From a virus: a stretch of 64,000 bases of DNA. Below, piece by piece: positions 52,280 to 58,873 of this stretch. Where the stretch lies: positions 53,359 to 117,358 of the IMG/VR virus record IMGVR_UViG_3300035438_000894; one strand, 5' to 3'. The notes below the pieces were generated by a model. That model made no database searches and had not been told where the DNA came from. It saw only the letters and a program-made list of their open reading frames with translations. The position numbers and the translations under genes were made by a program. Each line of letters opens with the position of its first letter. Position 1 is the first letter of the stretch.

Positions 52280-52990
52280 ATGAATGAATTATTAACACCG
52301 GAAGAGAAAAAATATTTAGAAAGAGTTTCGAGATATGTCCAATCAATGGGACAGAAAGTTGTTGAAATTAGAATTGAAGCTAATGAATGGGATAACAAAT
52401 CAGAAATCAGTAATATTGAGTGGGAATATGTAACTAATTTTGATTATAACTCAACTTTAGATATTCCATCAGGATTTATTGAAATATTACAGAAAATTTT
52501 TAATTATTTAGATTCATCAGGTAGTTATTCTTTTCCTGACATTGAGGGAATTAATTACCACGATTTTTTAATAGATTTTGACACAAGAAATAGAGAATTA
52601 ACTATAAGACAAATTTACAGTTATTATGATGTTGGTGGTAAATCTGAGGTTGATTTTGAAGGGGATGAAGTGGATATGGATTCATTTAGGGATGAATTAT
52701 CATCTAATAATGTTGAAATCCCTGAAGATGGTATATTAACCGCTCGTTATAATGGTGGTGGTGATGACGGTTCCCTTGATGGTAGTTTTGACGAGATTAA
52801 TGAGTCAGTCCCAAGTCTTATGGAAGATTTTTGTTATACTGTATTATCAAATAATTTTGGTGGTTGGGAAAATAATGAAGGTGGTGAAGGGTATTTTATG
52901 TTTAACTTTAATGATAATACCGTCACTTTATATCACACTGAAAATATTGAAGAAAACGATTCAAATACATTATTTGAAACAAATTTTTAA
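52280..52990 (+). CDS. acidic hypothetical protein, TATTTAT class
   Basis: 236 aa, MNELLTPEEKKYLERVSRYV. Asp/Gly-rich beta repeats later (YNGGGDDGSLDGSFDEINES). TATTTATTAGTATG at the start. No family recognised. Confidence 0.65.
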   Translation: MNELLTPEEKKYLERVSRYVQSMGQKVVEIRIEANEWDNKSEISNIEWEYVTNFDYNSTLDIPSGFIEILQKIFNYLDSSGSYSFPDIEGINYHDFLIDFDTRNRELTIRQIYSYYDVGGKSEVDFEGDEVDMDSFRDELSSNNVEIPEDGILTARYNGGGDDGSLDGSFDEINESVPSLMEDFCYTVLSNNFGGWENNEGGEGYFMFNFNDNTVTLYHTENIEENDSNTLFETNF

Positions 52991-53002
52991 AAAAAAAAGA
53001 AA

Positions 53003-53167
53003 ATGAATTATTTAAATGCAAAAATTTTTTTAGATAAAAAACAAGAGGAACATTTCACTGAATTTGGAGCCTACGCTGATACCAACAGTAAAATAGCTGA
53101 GTGGATGGAAGAATACCTCCAAGAAGAATTAATAAAATTATCAGAAAAAATATTGACAAGTTTTTAA
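53003..53167 (+). CDS. 54-aa helical protein
   Basis: MNYLNAKIFLDKKQEEHFTE, then AEWMEEYLQEELIKLSEKIL. Intact frame 12 bases after the previous stop. Confidence 0.55.
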   Translation: MNYLNAKIFLDKKQEEHFTEFGAYADTNSKIAEWMEEYLQEELIKLSEKILTSF

Positions 53168-53232
53168 ACTTTTCGTAAGTTTGTAATAGTTATTAAAAAC
53201 ACAGGTAGAAATACCTAAAAAAAAAAAGAAAA

Positions 53233-53355
53233 ATGAAAAATAGTAATAAACATATGAATGTCTCGATTTGGAACCAACAGTTTAGTAATTGTTCGTATCC
53301 GCGTATTTCGCATACAAGTTCAGATAGTTTATTAAATGATTTAACGACAATATAA
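53233..53355 (+). CDS. 40-aa peptide upstream of the tRNA array
   Basis: MKNSNKHMNVSIWNQQFSNC, ending DSLLNDLTTI. Preceded by TAAGTTTG about 40 bases upstream and followed by a terminator, so it forms its own small transcription unit. Confidence 0.45.
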   Translation: MKNSNKHMNVSIWNQQFSNCSYPRISHTSSDSLLNDLTTI

Positions 53356-53380
53356 AAGTTAAACATAAAATATAACCTAA

Positions 53381-53413
53381 ATCCTGAACTCAAAAAGTTC
53401 GGGATTTTTTTTT
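53381..53413 (+). terminator. terminator
   Basis: ATCCTGAACT-caaaa-AGTTCGGGAT and T-run. A TACCTTTG promoter for the tRNA array follows at about 53447. Confidence 0.8.
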
Positions 53414-53503
53414 ACAAAAAAGTTTGGTAGAAACAAAAAAAGGATTACCTTTGTCCCATCAAAAATAAAGGAATTAGTTATTTGACATATTGGTAAGAAA
53501 AAT

Positions 53504-53586
53504 GGAGGAGTGGACAGTTGGTTGTCGAGCGGTCTTGAAAACCGTCGCTCGGAAACGGGTTGCAGGTTCGAATCCTGTCTCCTCCG
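53504..53586 (+). tRNA. tRNA-Ser(UGA)
   Basis: Acceptor GGAGGAG/CTCCTCC, anticodon loop CTTGAAA, long variable arm, T-loop TTCGAAT. CCA is not encoded. Confidence 0.93.
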
Positions 53587-53590
53587 CGGG

Positions 53591-53678
53591 TTAGTTAAAT
53601 AGTTTAATCCACACCCAAAAAAGAATGTTCGGAGTGAAGCCGAGGCGAACGTAATTGTGGTAACCGTTCTTTAACTAA
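53591..53678 (+). ncRNA. structured inter-tRNA RNA 1
   Basis: Nested stems: TTAGTTAAA/TTTAACTAA, inside it CCACA/TGTGG, inside that GTTCG/CGAAC with a Gly-Ala-rich-looking purine loop. It has no coding frame. Function unknown. Confidence 0.5.
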
Positions 53679-53687
53679 AAAATATTT

Positions 53688-53759
53688 TGCCCCTTCGTAT
53701 ATCGGTTAGTACACATGGTTTTGGTCCATGCGGGAGTGGTTCGATTCCATTAGGGGTAA
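53688..53759 (+). tRNA. tRNA-Gln(UUG)
   Basis: Acceptor TGCCCCT/AGGGGTA, anticodon stem CATGG/CCATG with loop TTTTGGT, T-loop TTCGATT. Confidence 0.88.
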
Positions 53760-53769
53760 CAAGGGGTTC

Positions 53770-53808
53770 GGTGGAAACCCACGAGTAGGTGATGAGCCTA
53801 TGTCCACC
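53770..53808 (+). ncRNA. structured inter-tRNA RNA 2
   Basis: GGTGGA/TCCACC outer stem with inner TAGG...CCTA hairpin, 39 nt. Confidence 0.4.
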
Positions 53809-53813
53809 ACAAT

Positions 53814-53885
53814 ACTGATGTAGCTCAGTGGTAGAGCACTTCTTTCATACGGAAGGTGTCGGTGGTTCAATCCCACCCATCGGTA
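53814..53885 (+). tRNA. tRNA-Met(CAU)
   Basis: Acceptor ACTGATG/CATCGGT, D-arm GCTC/GAGC, anticodon stem CTTCT/GGAAG with loop TTCATAC, T-loop TTCAATC. A modified tRNA-Ile(CAU) cannot be excluded. Confidence 0.88.
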
Positions 53886-53890
53886 CAATT

Positions 53891-53963
53891 TACCTCGTTG
53901 GCGTAATAGGAGCGTATTTGTTTTACATACAAATGGCGGTGGAGCGTAACCATCACGAGGTAC
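53891..53963 (+). tRNA. tRNA-Val(UAC), atypical T-loop
   Basis: Acceptor TACCTCG/CGAGGTA, anticodon stem TTTGT/ACAAA with loop TTTACAT. The T-arm is GGTGG-AGCGTAA-CCATC, lacking the usual TTC. Confidence 0.75.
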
Positions 53964-53967
53964 AAAA

Positions 53968-54048
53968 GGAAAATAAAAGTCGTTCGGATACGGCACCCTG
54001 ACTGTAAATCAGGTCCTCACGGGAGTGGTTCGAGTCCACTATTTTCCA
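53968..54048 (+). tRNA. tRNA-Tyr(GUA)
   Basis: Acceptor GGAAAAT/ATTTTCC, anticodon stem CCTGA/TCAGG with loop CTGTAAA, class II variable arm, T-loop TTCGAGT. Confidence 0.92.
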
Positions 54049-54066
54049 CTATAATAATGGTTTTCT

Positions 54067-54194
54067 CTATCCATCGGATGTCGACAATTCAGGATAGGTC
54101 AAAGAAATCATCACCCCCCTGAAAAGGGAATGTGCCGAGGGCCTCGTAAAACTACGATTAAGCACTTAAGATTGGAGCGAGACGGGTACTCCAA
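54067..54194 (+). ncRNA. structured inter-tRNA RNA 3
   Basis: Successive stems: CTATCC/GGATAG (54067-54097), GTGC/GCAC enclosing TCGTA/TACGA (54132-54165) and TTGGAG/CTCCAA (54172-54194). No tRNA fold obtained. Confidence 0.4.
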
Positions 54195-54207
54195 CATTAT
54201 TATAATT

Positions 54208-54280
54208 GTGTCTTTCGTATAGCTGGTGCGTACGTCCGCCTGAAGAGCGAAAGGAACAGGTTCGATTCCTGTAGGACACA
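54208..54280 (+). tRNA. tRNA-Phe(GAA)
   Basis: Acceptor GTGTCTT/AGGACAC, anticodon loop CTGAAGA, T-loop TTCGATT. One mismatch in the anticodon stem. Confidence 0.85.
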
Positions 54281-54362
54281 CAAACGAGGTAATCGTTCCC
54301 AGAGTTGGTAAGGCCTTACCGGGACTCAAGAAAAGTAAAGTTACAGATGGATGCGTAACGCC

Positions 54363-54426
54363 TTGGACTACTATGACTTAATAATGATACGAGCTTCATA
54401 CGTTCGCAAAATAACATAGTGGTCAA
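54363..54426 (+). ncRNA. anticodon-arm-like structured RNA
   Basis: A 10-bp stem GACTACTATG/CATAGTGGTC encloses a perfect anticodon-type arm CGAGC-TTCATAC-GTTCG (CAU). There is no D- or T-arm. Either a decayed tRNA-Met or a truncated tRNA mimic. Confidence 0.5.
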
Positions 54427-54430
54427 AATC

Positions 54431-54502
54431 GGATTGGTAGCTCAGAGGAAGAGCGGCAGGTTGTTAGTCTGCGGGTCGGGATTTCGAAATTCCCCCGGTC
54501 CT
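54431..54502 (+). tRNA. tRNA-Asn(GUU), copy 1
   Basis: Acceptor GGATTGG/CCGGTCC, D-arm GCTC/GAGC, anticodon loop TTGTTAG, T-arm GGGAT-TTCGAAA-TTCCC. Confidence 0.88.
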
Positions 54503-54509
54503 CGAGGTC

Positions 54510-54560
54510 ACCTTACACCTCCTATATGGCACTCGGTCCGTTAAGCCGGGGAAGTAAGGT
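54510..54560 (+). ncRNA. structured inter-tRNA RNA 4
   Basis: Seven-bp outer stem ACCTTAC/GTAAGGT with inner CTCGG/CCGGG hairpin; 51 nt. Confidence 0.45.
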
Positions 54561-54566
54561 AAAAAT

Positions 54567-54640
54567 TCTTCAGTAGCTCAGTTGGTTAGAGCATCGTACT
54601 GTTAATACGAGAGTCCTAGGTTCAAGTCCTAGCTGGAGAG
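54567..54640 (+). tRNA. tRNA-Asn(GUU), copy 2
   Basis: Acceptor TCTTCAG/CTGGAGA, anticodon stem TCGTA/TACGA with loop CTGTTAA, T-arm CTAGG-TTCAAGT-CCTAG. Sequence differs widely from copy 1. Confidence 0.9.
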
Positions 54641-54656
54641 CAAAATAAAGTACATG

Positions 54657-54729
54657 GTGATTGTAGCTGAATTGGTAAAGCGTCTGGTTGTGGTCCAGGA
54701 GATTGTGGGTTCGAGTCCCACCTTTCACA
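54657..54729 (+). tRNA. tRNA-His(GUG)
   Basis: Anticodon stem TCTGG/CCAGG with loop TTGTGGT, T-arm GTGGG-TTCGAGT-CCCAC. The acceptor GTGATTG/CTTTCAC has two T:T mismatches; a G precedes the 5' end as expected for tRNA-His. Confidence 0.85.
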
Positions 54730-54784
54730 CTTAATTAAAATATTATGAAAAAGGTATTAGACAATCTTTGAGGTCCACTAAACA

Positions 54785-54988
54785 ATGGACTCAGAGATTA
54801 TGAGTGTAAACACAAACAGAATGAAATTGAACAAGGCGACTTGTTCAAAAGATTATAGATTGATTTGGTTAAAGTTTGAATACCCACCATATTGGGACGA
54901 GGGTGTTCATTACAGAAAAGGTCAGTTCTCTCACAAATATAGAGAACACAAAACTTGGAAGTATAACCGAAAAACTCAATGGAAATAA
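54785..54988 (+). CDS. basic hypothetical protein within the tRNA array
   Basis: 67 aa, MDSEIMSVNTNRMKLNKATC; a later Met at 54800 is possible. Basic, aromatic C-terminus (EHKTWKYNRKTQWK). A hairpin GAGGTCCA/TGGACTC overlaps the first start codon. Moderately likely gene. Confidence 0.45.
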   Translation: MDSEIMSVNTNRMKLNKATCSKDYRLIWLKFEYPPYWDEGVHYRKGQFSHKYREHKTWKYNRKTQWK

Positions 54989-55013
54989 AAATTGGTAAAT
55001 ATTAAGTATCTTT

Positions 55014-55115
55014 GTAAATTAATCTGGGACAATCAGATAGAGGTGAAACCTTAAAAGTTTCTGAAATATAATACAGAAGTCCAGGTAAGTCTGGAATAGA
55101 ATATCTCTAATTTAC
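55014..55115 (+). ncRNA. four-hairpin structured RNA
   Basis: Outer GTAAATTA/TAATTTAC closes a region with four consecutive hairpins: ATCTG/CAGAT, AGGT/ACCT, TTCTG/CAGAA and CCAG/CTGG. A TATCTTTG element ends at 55014. If it is the promoter, the 5' half of the outer stem may not be transcribed. Confidence 0.5.
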
Positions 55116-55141
55116 ATAAAGATACTATCAGTAATGGTAAA

Positions 55142-55242
55142 TGTGTTGTTCCCGGTGGGAGGGGAATGGAATAGTCGGGTGAGATTATAAATTTTAAAGG
55201 ATTTATGTCTATATTTGCACAACACGAGGAGTTCTCAACCTC
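55142..55242 (+). ncRNA. tRNA-leader element, copy A
   Basis: Begins TGTGTTGTTCCCGG, ends GAGGAGTTCTCAACCTC. Stem GTGTTGT (55143-55149)/ACAACAC (55219-55225). The matching stem in copy B has a compensatory change (GTGTTAT/ATGACAC). Immediately upstream of an oversize tRNA-like unit. Confidence 0.6.
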
Positions 55243-55245
55243 AAA

Positions 55246-55383
55246 ATTAAAGTAGTTCAGTTGGTTAGAACAGACATACCTAACTCGAAAGAGAAAAACA
55301 ACGAATAAGGGACGGAGTCACATCCAATACCGAACTAAGTGGAAAAGGAAATCAGGTCGTAGGTTCGAGTCCTACCTTTAATT
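55246..55383 (+). tRNA. oversize tRNA-like unit 1 (about 65 nt inserted)
   Basis: Acceptor ATTAAAG/CTTTAAT, D-arm GTTC-AGTTGGTTA-GAAC and T-arm GTAGG-TTCGAGT-CCTAC are canonical. Between D-arm and variable loop there are about 80 bases instead of 17, including a CTC-GAAA-GAG hairpin. No anticodon can be assigned. Too small for a known self-splicing group I intron. Confidence 0.6.
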
Positions 55384-55388
55384 CGAAA

Positions 55389-55487
55389 TGTGTTATTCCC
55401 GATACGGTACGCAAACCGTTGTGAGATGAGGGGTACTAAAAACTAGAGTATAAGTTCTCTATGACACAGAGGAATTCTCAACCTCAA
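55389..55487 (+). ncRNA. tRNA-leader element, copy B
   Basis: TGTGTTATTCCCGA ... ATGACACA, then GAGGAATTCTCAACCTC. The stem covaries with copy A at the fifth-sixth pair. Again directly upstream of an oversize tRNA-like unit. Confidence 0.6.
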
Positions 55488-55490
55488 ATT

Positions 55491-55635
55491 GGTCAGGTGG
55501 CGGAATTGGTAGACGCGTAATGGGTGATTGATTAATCGGGCCGTGAGACATCACATTAAATATGTTGACCATCCCGAAGAACCGAGTAAAATTGGTCTTT
55601 TCAATCGTACAGGTTCGAGACCTGTCCTGACCACA
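55491..55635 (+). tRNA. oversize tRNA-like unit 2, tRNA-Leu-type arms
   Basis: Acceptor GGTCAGG/CCTGACC, Leu-type D-arm TGGCGGAATTGGTAGACGCG, T-arm ACAGG-TTCGAGA-CCTGT. The middle is expanded by about 60 nt. Two alternative anticodon stems can be drawn, TAATG/CATTA or GATTG/CAATC; the latter frames a TAA (Leu) anticodon with an insertion in the loop. Confidence 0.6.
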
Positions 55636-55637
55636 AG

Positions 55638-55685
55638 GATGTTCCACCCTTACCAAATAATAGGGATGACTGATGGAAAGACATC
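55638..55685 (+). ncRNA. structured inter-tRNA RNA 5
   Basis: GATGTTCC paired with GGA-aa-GACATC around a 29-base loop. Confidence 0.35.
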
Positions 55686-55690
55686 AAATT

Positions 55691-55763
55691 GTCTCCATCG
55701 TTCAACTGGAAAGGACTTATCTTTACGACAGATAGAATAGGGGTTCGAATCCTCTTGGGGACA
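55691..55763 (+). tRNA. tRNA-Arg(ACG)
   Basis: Acceptor GTCTCCA/TGGGGAC, anticodon stem TATCT/AGATA with loop TTACGAC, T-arm AGGGG-TTCGAAT-CCTCT. Confidence 0.88.
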
Positions 55764-55823
55764 CAAAAAAAACTTGAACTTTTCAATATTTTTGATATAT
55801 TTATTAATAAACAAATTAAGTAA

Positions 55824-56618
55824 ATGGAAACAGAAAAATTAAAAGATTCAATATTAAAATTGAGGTTAGAAGGATATAGTATTACAAATATTAAAAATAT
55901 ATTGGGTTGTAGCGTCGGTGTTATTTCATATCATATTAATAAAAATGGTATGGGAGGTGTTCACGAAAATTATAAAACAACAACAATAAATGATGAAGAT
56001 TTTTTAAAACTAATTGACAAATCGGTAATTGATAAAATTATTAATTTAAAACAAAATGGTGAAACATATAAAAGTATTTTTCCCCAAGTTAATATTAGTC
56101 AAGATAAAGTAATCAGAATTTGTAAAATTTTTAATCTTAATAAAAATAAAAATGAATTAAGATTTAAAGATGAGGATTTTATAAAAAAAATAAAAGAATT
56201 ATATGACAAAATTGGTAGCATCCGAAAAGTTAGTGAAATATTAGGAGTTGGTAGAAAGATTATTAGTAGTATTGTTGAGGTCAAAACTCAAACCGCGATT
56301 GAACGTAGGAAAAGTTCTGTTGAACACGTAGTTAGATGTCGTAAAAATAGAAAAAAAAGATTAGTTGAGTATAAAGGTGGTTGTTGTCAGAGATGTGGTT
56401 ATAGTAAATCTATGAACGCCTTACAATTTCACCATATCAATCCTGATGAAAAAGATTTTACTATAGGGGGTAAAAATTATTCAGAAGAAAAAATGAAAAA
56501 AGAGGTTGATAAATGTGTTTTGGTTTGTAGTAATTGTCATTGTGAAATACACGAAGAAATAACTGAAACAGGTAAATCAGAATTTATTGTTAATTATTCA
56601 AAAAGAGAATTGCTGTAA
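55824..56618 (+). CDS. HNH endonuclease with helix-turn-helix repeats
   Basis: 264 aa. N-terminal HTH-like segments (YSITNIKNILGCSVGVISYH; SIRKVSEILGVGRKIISSI) and a C-terminal zinc HNH domain (CCQRCGYSKSMNALQFHHIN ... VCSNCHCEIHEE). TATTTAT-class start. Its last five codons overlap the 5' end of tRNA-Ser(GCU), so it looks like a homing gene lodged against a tRNA. Confidence 0.85.
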   Translation: METEKLKDSILKLRLEGYSITNIKNILGCSVGVISYHINKNGMGGVHENYKTTTINDEDFLKLIDKSVIDKIINLKQNGETYKSIFPQVNISQDKVIRICKIFNLNKNKNELRFKDEDFIKKIKELYDKIGSIRKVSEILGVGRKIISSIVEVKTQTAIERRKSSVEHVVRCRKNRKKRLVEYKGGCCQRCGYSKSMNALQFHHINPDEKDFTIGGKNYSEEKMKKEVDKCVLVCSNCHCEIHEEITETGKSEFIVNYSKRELL

Positions 56619-56688
56619 CGGTATCAGAACACACTGCTAATGTGTCCCTCCTTAAATGGGGGTATGGGTTCGAATCCCATATTCTCTA
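56604..56688 (+). tRNA. tRNA-Ser(GCU)
   Basis: Acceptor AGAGAAT/ATTCTCT, anticodon stem ACACA/TGTGT with loop CTGCTAA, class II variable arm, T-arm ATGGG-TTCGAAT-CCCAT. The 5' acceptor strand is inside the HNH coding sequence. Confidence 0.92.
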
Positions 56689-56701
56689 CAAAAAAAATAT
56701 A

Positions 56702-56775
56702 TTAGGGTGTATTCTCGGGGTGAGAAGCCTGCATTGGAGGCAGGAAGCGGAGAGTTCGACCCTCTCCACCCTAAC
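56702..56775 (+). tRNA. tRNA-Pro(UGG)
   Basis: Acceptor TTAGGGT/ACCCTAA, anticodon stem CCTGC/GCAGG with loop ATTGGAG, T-loop TTCGACC. Confidence 0.88.
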
Positions 56776-56779
56776 AATT

Positions 56780-56852
56780 CGGTCAGTAGCTCAATCGGTA
56801 GAGCATTCGCCTGATACGCGAAAGGTAGTGGGTTCGATACCCACCTGACCGA
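56780..56852 (+). tRNA. tRNA-Ile(GAU)
   Basis: Acceptor CGGTCAG/CTGACCG, anticodon stem TTCGC/GCGAA with loop CTGATAC, T-loop TTCGATA. Confidence 0.92.
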
Positions 56853-56859
56853 CAAATGT

Positions 56860-56907
56860 GGCTCATAAAGTTTGATTATTAATCTCAAATTACTTATATT
56901 TTGAGCC
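56860..56907 (+). ncRNA. structured inter-tRNA RNA 6
   Basis: GGCTCA/TGAGCC outer stem around an AT-rich loop of 36 bases. Confidence 0.35.
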
Positions 56908-56935
56908 GAATAACAAAACAAAATGAGCTCAATAA

Positions 56936-57006
56936 TCCCCTAAAGCTTTAAGGTGAAGCACGATACTTTTAATATCGGGAAAATGGGCCAGTACCATTTG
57001 GGGGAA
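56936..57006 (+). tRNA. tRNA-Lys(UUU), atypical T-loop
   Basis: Acceptor TCCCCTA/TGGGGGA, D-arm GCTT/AAGC, anticodon stem CGATA/TATCG with loop CTTTTAA. T-arm AATGG-GCCAGTA-CCATT lacks TTC, as in the tRNA-Val here. Confidence 0.8.
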
Positions 57007-57040
57007 CAAAAAAAAAATGTTTAATTAAAAATTAATAGTC

Positions 57041-57550
57041 GTGAGTAGTTACCAAAAAACTTTGGTTTTGGATTCAAGTTTTATGGCGAGGAGTATTATT
57101 TCCACAGAGAGGGCTTTCGTCATTTCTTATAAGGGTAATGCTGACGTTATAAATGAACATCCGGAATCATTCAAATTAGTGAATCCTGAATTGGATATCA
57201 AAAAACCTTCAATTATTCGGGTCTACAAATATGTGAATCAGATAATTCAAAAAGTTCCTTTAAGTAGAGAGAATGTTTATCGTAGAGATAACTTTGAGTG
57301 TGTATATTGTGGAGACAATAATAGAAAGACGCTAACTTTGGACCACGTAATACCCCAATCTAAGGGGGGGAAAGACAGTTGGGACAACTTAGTTACCGCT
57401 TGTAGAAGGTGTAACGGTGAGAAGTCCAATTTGACGTTGGAGGAATACGGTAAGGAAATTCCTCAACCAAGGAGACCTCATTACTTGATGTTAATGAAAC
57501 AAGTTCATCACGAAATCCCTGATGAATGGAGACCCTACTTATTCTTTTAA
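57041..57550 (+). CDS. HNH endonuclease (host-type)
   Basis: 169 aa from GTG 57041. LVLDSSFMARSIISTERAFV, then YRRDNFECVYCGDNNRKTLT, LDHVIPQSKGGKDSWDNLVT and ACRRCNGEKSNLT match the compact HNH family widespread in Bacteroidetes. Unlike the HNH genes fused to NUMOD or HTH segments it has no DNA-recognition add-on. Confidence 0.85.
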   Translation: MSSYQKTLVLDSSFMARSIISTERAFVISYKGNADVINEHPESFKLVNPELDIKKPSIIRVYKYVNQIIQKVPLSRENVYRRDNFECVYCGDNNRKTLTLDHVIPQSKGGKDSWDNLVTACRRCNGEKSNLTLEEYGKEIPQPRRPHYLMLMKQVHHEIPDEWRPYLFF

Positions 57551-57552
57551 CT

Positions 57553-57729
57553 ATGATAACAGAAAGTCAGTATAAAACAGCACTTAAAGTGGTGTCGGAA
57601 TACAAGAAACAACAAAAATATTTAAAACCTAAGGAATGTCAACATTATAATATGGATTGGAGCATTGAAGAACAGAGATACGTTTGTCTTGATTGTGATT
57701 TCAAGGGACCTAAAAAAAGTGAGGAATAA
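57553..57729 (+). CDS. ITESQ-leader zinc-binding small protein
   Basis: 58 aa from ATG 57553 (MITESQYKTALKVVSEYKKQ). The leader is the shortest version of the ITE motif. ECQHYNMDW...YVCLDCDF forms a C-x-H/C-x-x-C site. Overlaps the next gene. Confidence 0.65.
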   Translation: MITESQYKTALKVVSEYKKQQKYLKPKECQHYNMDWSIEEQRYVCLDCDFKGPKKSEE

Positions 57730-57956
57730 TGTCAAATAAAATAAAATTCATTGGTAATGGTGATGATATATTCAAAAATGAAATTCATTTTACATCACCG
57801 GTTGGAAGTGATTACACTTTATGTGGTTTAACACTTGATGGGGATTTTATGACTTGTGGTCAATTTGTAAAAACAAATGAAAATGTAAATTGTGAAGACT
57901 GTCAAAAAATTGTTAACTTTTCAAAAACCATTAAAAAGACTTGGAAAACAATTTAA
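57729..57956 (+). CDS. small Cys-containing protein
   Basis: 75 aa, MSNKIKFIGNGDDIFKNEIH. Cysteines in DYTLCGLTL, FMTCGQFV and NCEDCQKI suggest metal binding. Confidence 0.6.
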   Translation: MSNKIKFIGNGDDIFKNEIHFTSPVGSDYTLCGLTLDGDFMTCGQFVKTNENVNCEDCQKIVNFSKTIKKTWKTI

Positions 57957-58025
57957 AGAAAATTCATAATTATTTGGTAGATTAAATTTTAGTTGTATCT
58001 TTGTCAAAATCAAAAAAGATAAGAT

Positions 58026-58868
58026 ATGGATAAGTTAAAAATAATGTTTAGTGAGAATTGGAAATCAATAATATTTTCATATTCATTGTTCATGATTAAT
58101 GCGATATTGATGGTTATGTATCCCAAAGTTTTGGGTAATGCAATTGACCACTTAATTACCAAAGATTATTCATACATATGGTATTTGGTTTCTACATTTG
58201 CATCAATTATGTTCTTCGGGTACATCAGTAAAATTTATGACACTAAAGTATTCTCCGGGATTTATAGGAGATTTGCCTCTATTGAAACAAGTAATCAACT
58301 TGATAATGATGTTGAGACAACAAAAATCAACGGAAGATTAACCTTAATGCACTATATTGTCCTGTTTTTTGAACGAGATATGTTATTGGTAATACAGACG
58401 ATTATTGGTTTGGTTGGCGCCATCTACTTCTTGGCAATGGTAAGTTTACCGATTGTTGGATTCTTGATTATTACAACAATATTAATCTTGGGGGCAACAG
58501 CATATTATTCACCAAAAATTGCCAACATTACAAGTAAATATAATGATTTGTCTGAAGAACAAACTGATGTGATTGGTACAAGAAAAATTGCCTCAATTAA
58601 TAATTTATTAAAGAGAGGTCAGTTCTTATCACTTAAAATGTCAAGTATTGATGCTAAGTTTTCAATTTGGATTCAAGGTATTGTTTATGGAAGTGTGACA
58701 GCATTATTAACATACTACGTAATGTACAATAAGGTGAGTGTGGGAAGTGTATTCTCAACTTATAGATATATGTTTGATTTTTGTAATGCTCTTCTTGGGT
58801 TACCAACAATTTTAACATCATATATTAATATTAAGGACGTTATTAAAAGATTAGAAACAGAAAATTAA
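58026..58868 (+). CDS. ABC-transporter transmembrane domain without ATPase
   Basis: 280 aa. Six hydrophobic segments and the intracellular coupling pattern of type IV ABC exporters (SNQLDNDVETTKINGRLTLM; YNDLSEEQTDVIGTRKIASI). The nucleotide-binding domain is absent, and the gene stops where it would begin; no ATPase gene follows. TATCTTTG promoter. Could be a decoy subunit or a fossil. Confidence 0.75.
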   Translation: MDKLKIMFSENWKSIIFSYSLFMINAILMVMYPKVLGNAIDHLITKDYSYIWYLVSTFASIMFFGYISKIYDTKVFSGIYRRFASIETSNQLDNDVETTKINGRLTLMHYIVLFFERDMLLVIQTIIGLVGAIYFLAMVSLPIVGFLIITTILILGATAYYSPKIANITSKYNDLSEEQTDVIGTRKIASINNLLKRGQFLSLKMSSIDAKFSIWIQGIVYGSVTALLTYYVMYNKVSVGSVFSTYRYMFDFCNALLGLPTILTSYINIKDVIKRLETEN

Positions 58869-58873
58869 ATATT

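Noticed and set aside
53706-54329. Minus-strand open frames across the tRNA array, some of which read like tRNA-contaminated proteins
   Set aside because: They run antisense through clear tRNA genes and have no promoter or codon support.
55311-55360. 5S rRNA-like segment (CATCC...ACCGAACTAAGTGGAAA) inside oversize tRNA unit 1
   Set aside because: Only a short, gapped resemblance to the loop A/helix III part of 5S rRNA; the rest of a 5S molecule is absent and unit 2 matches even less.
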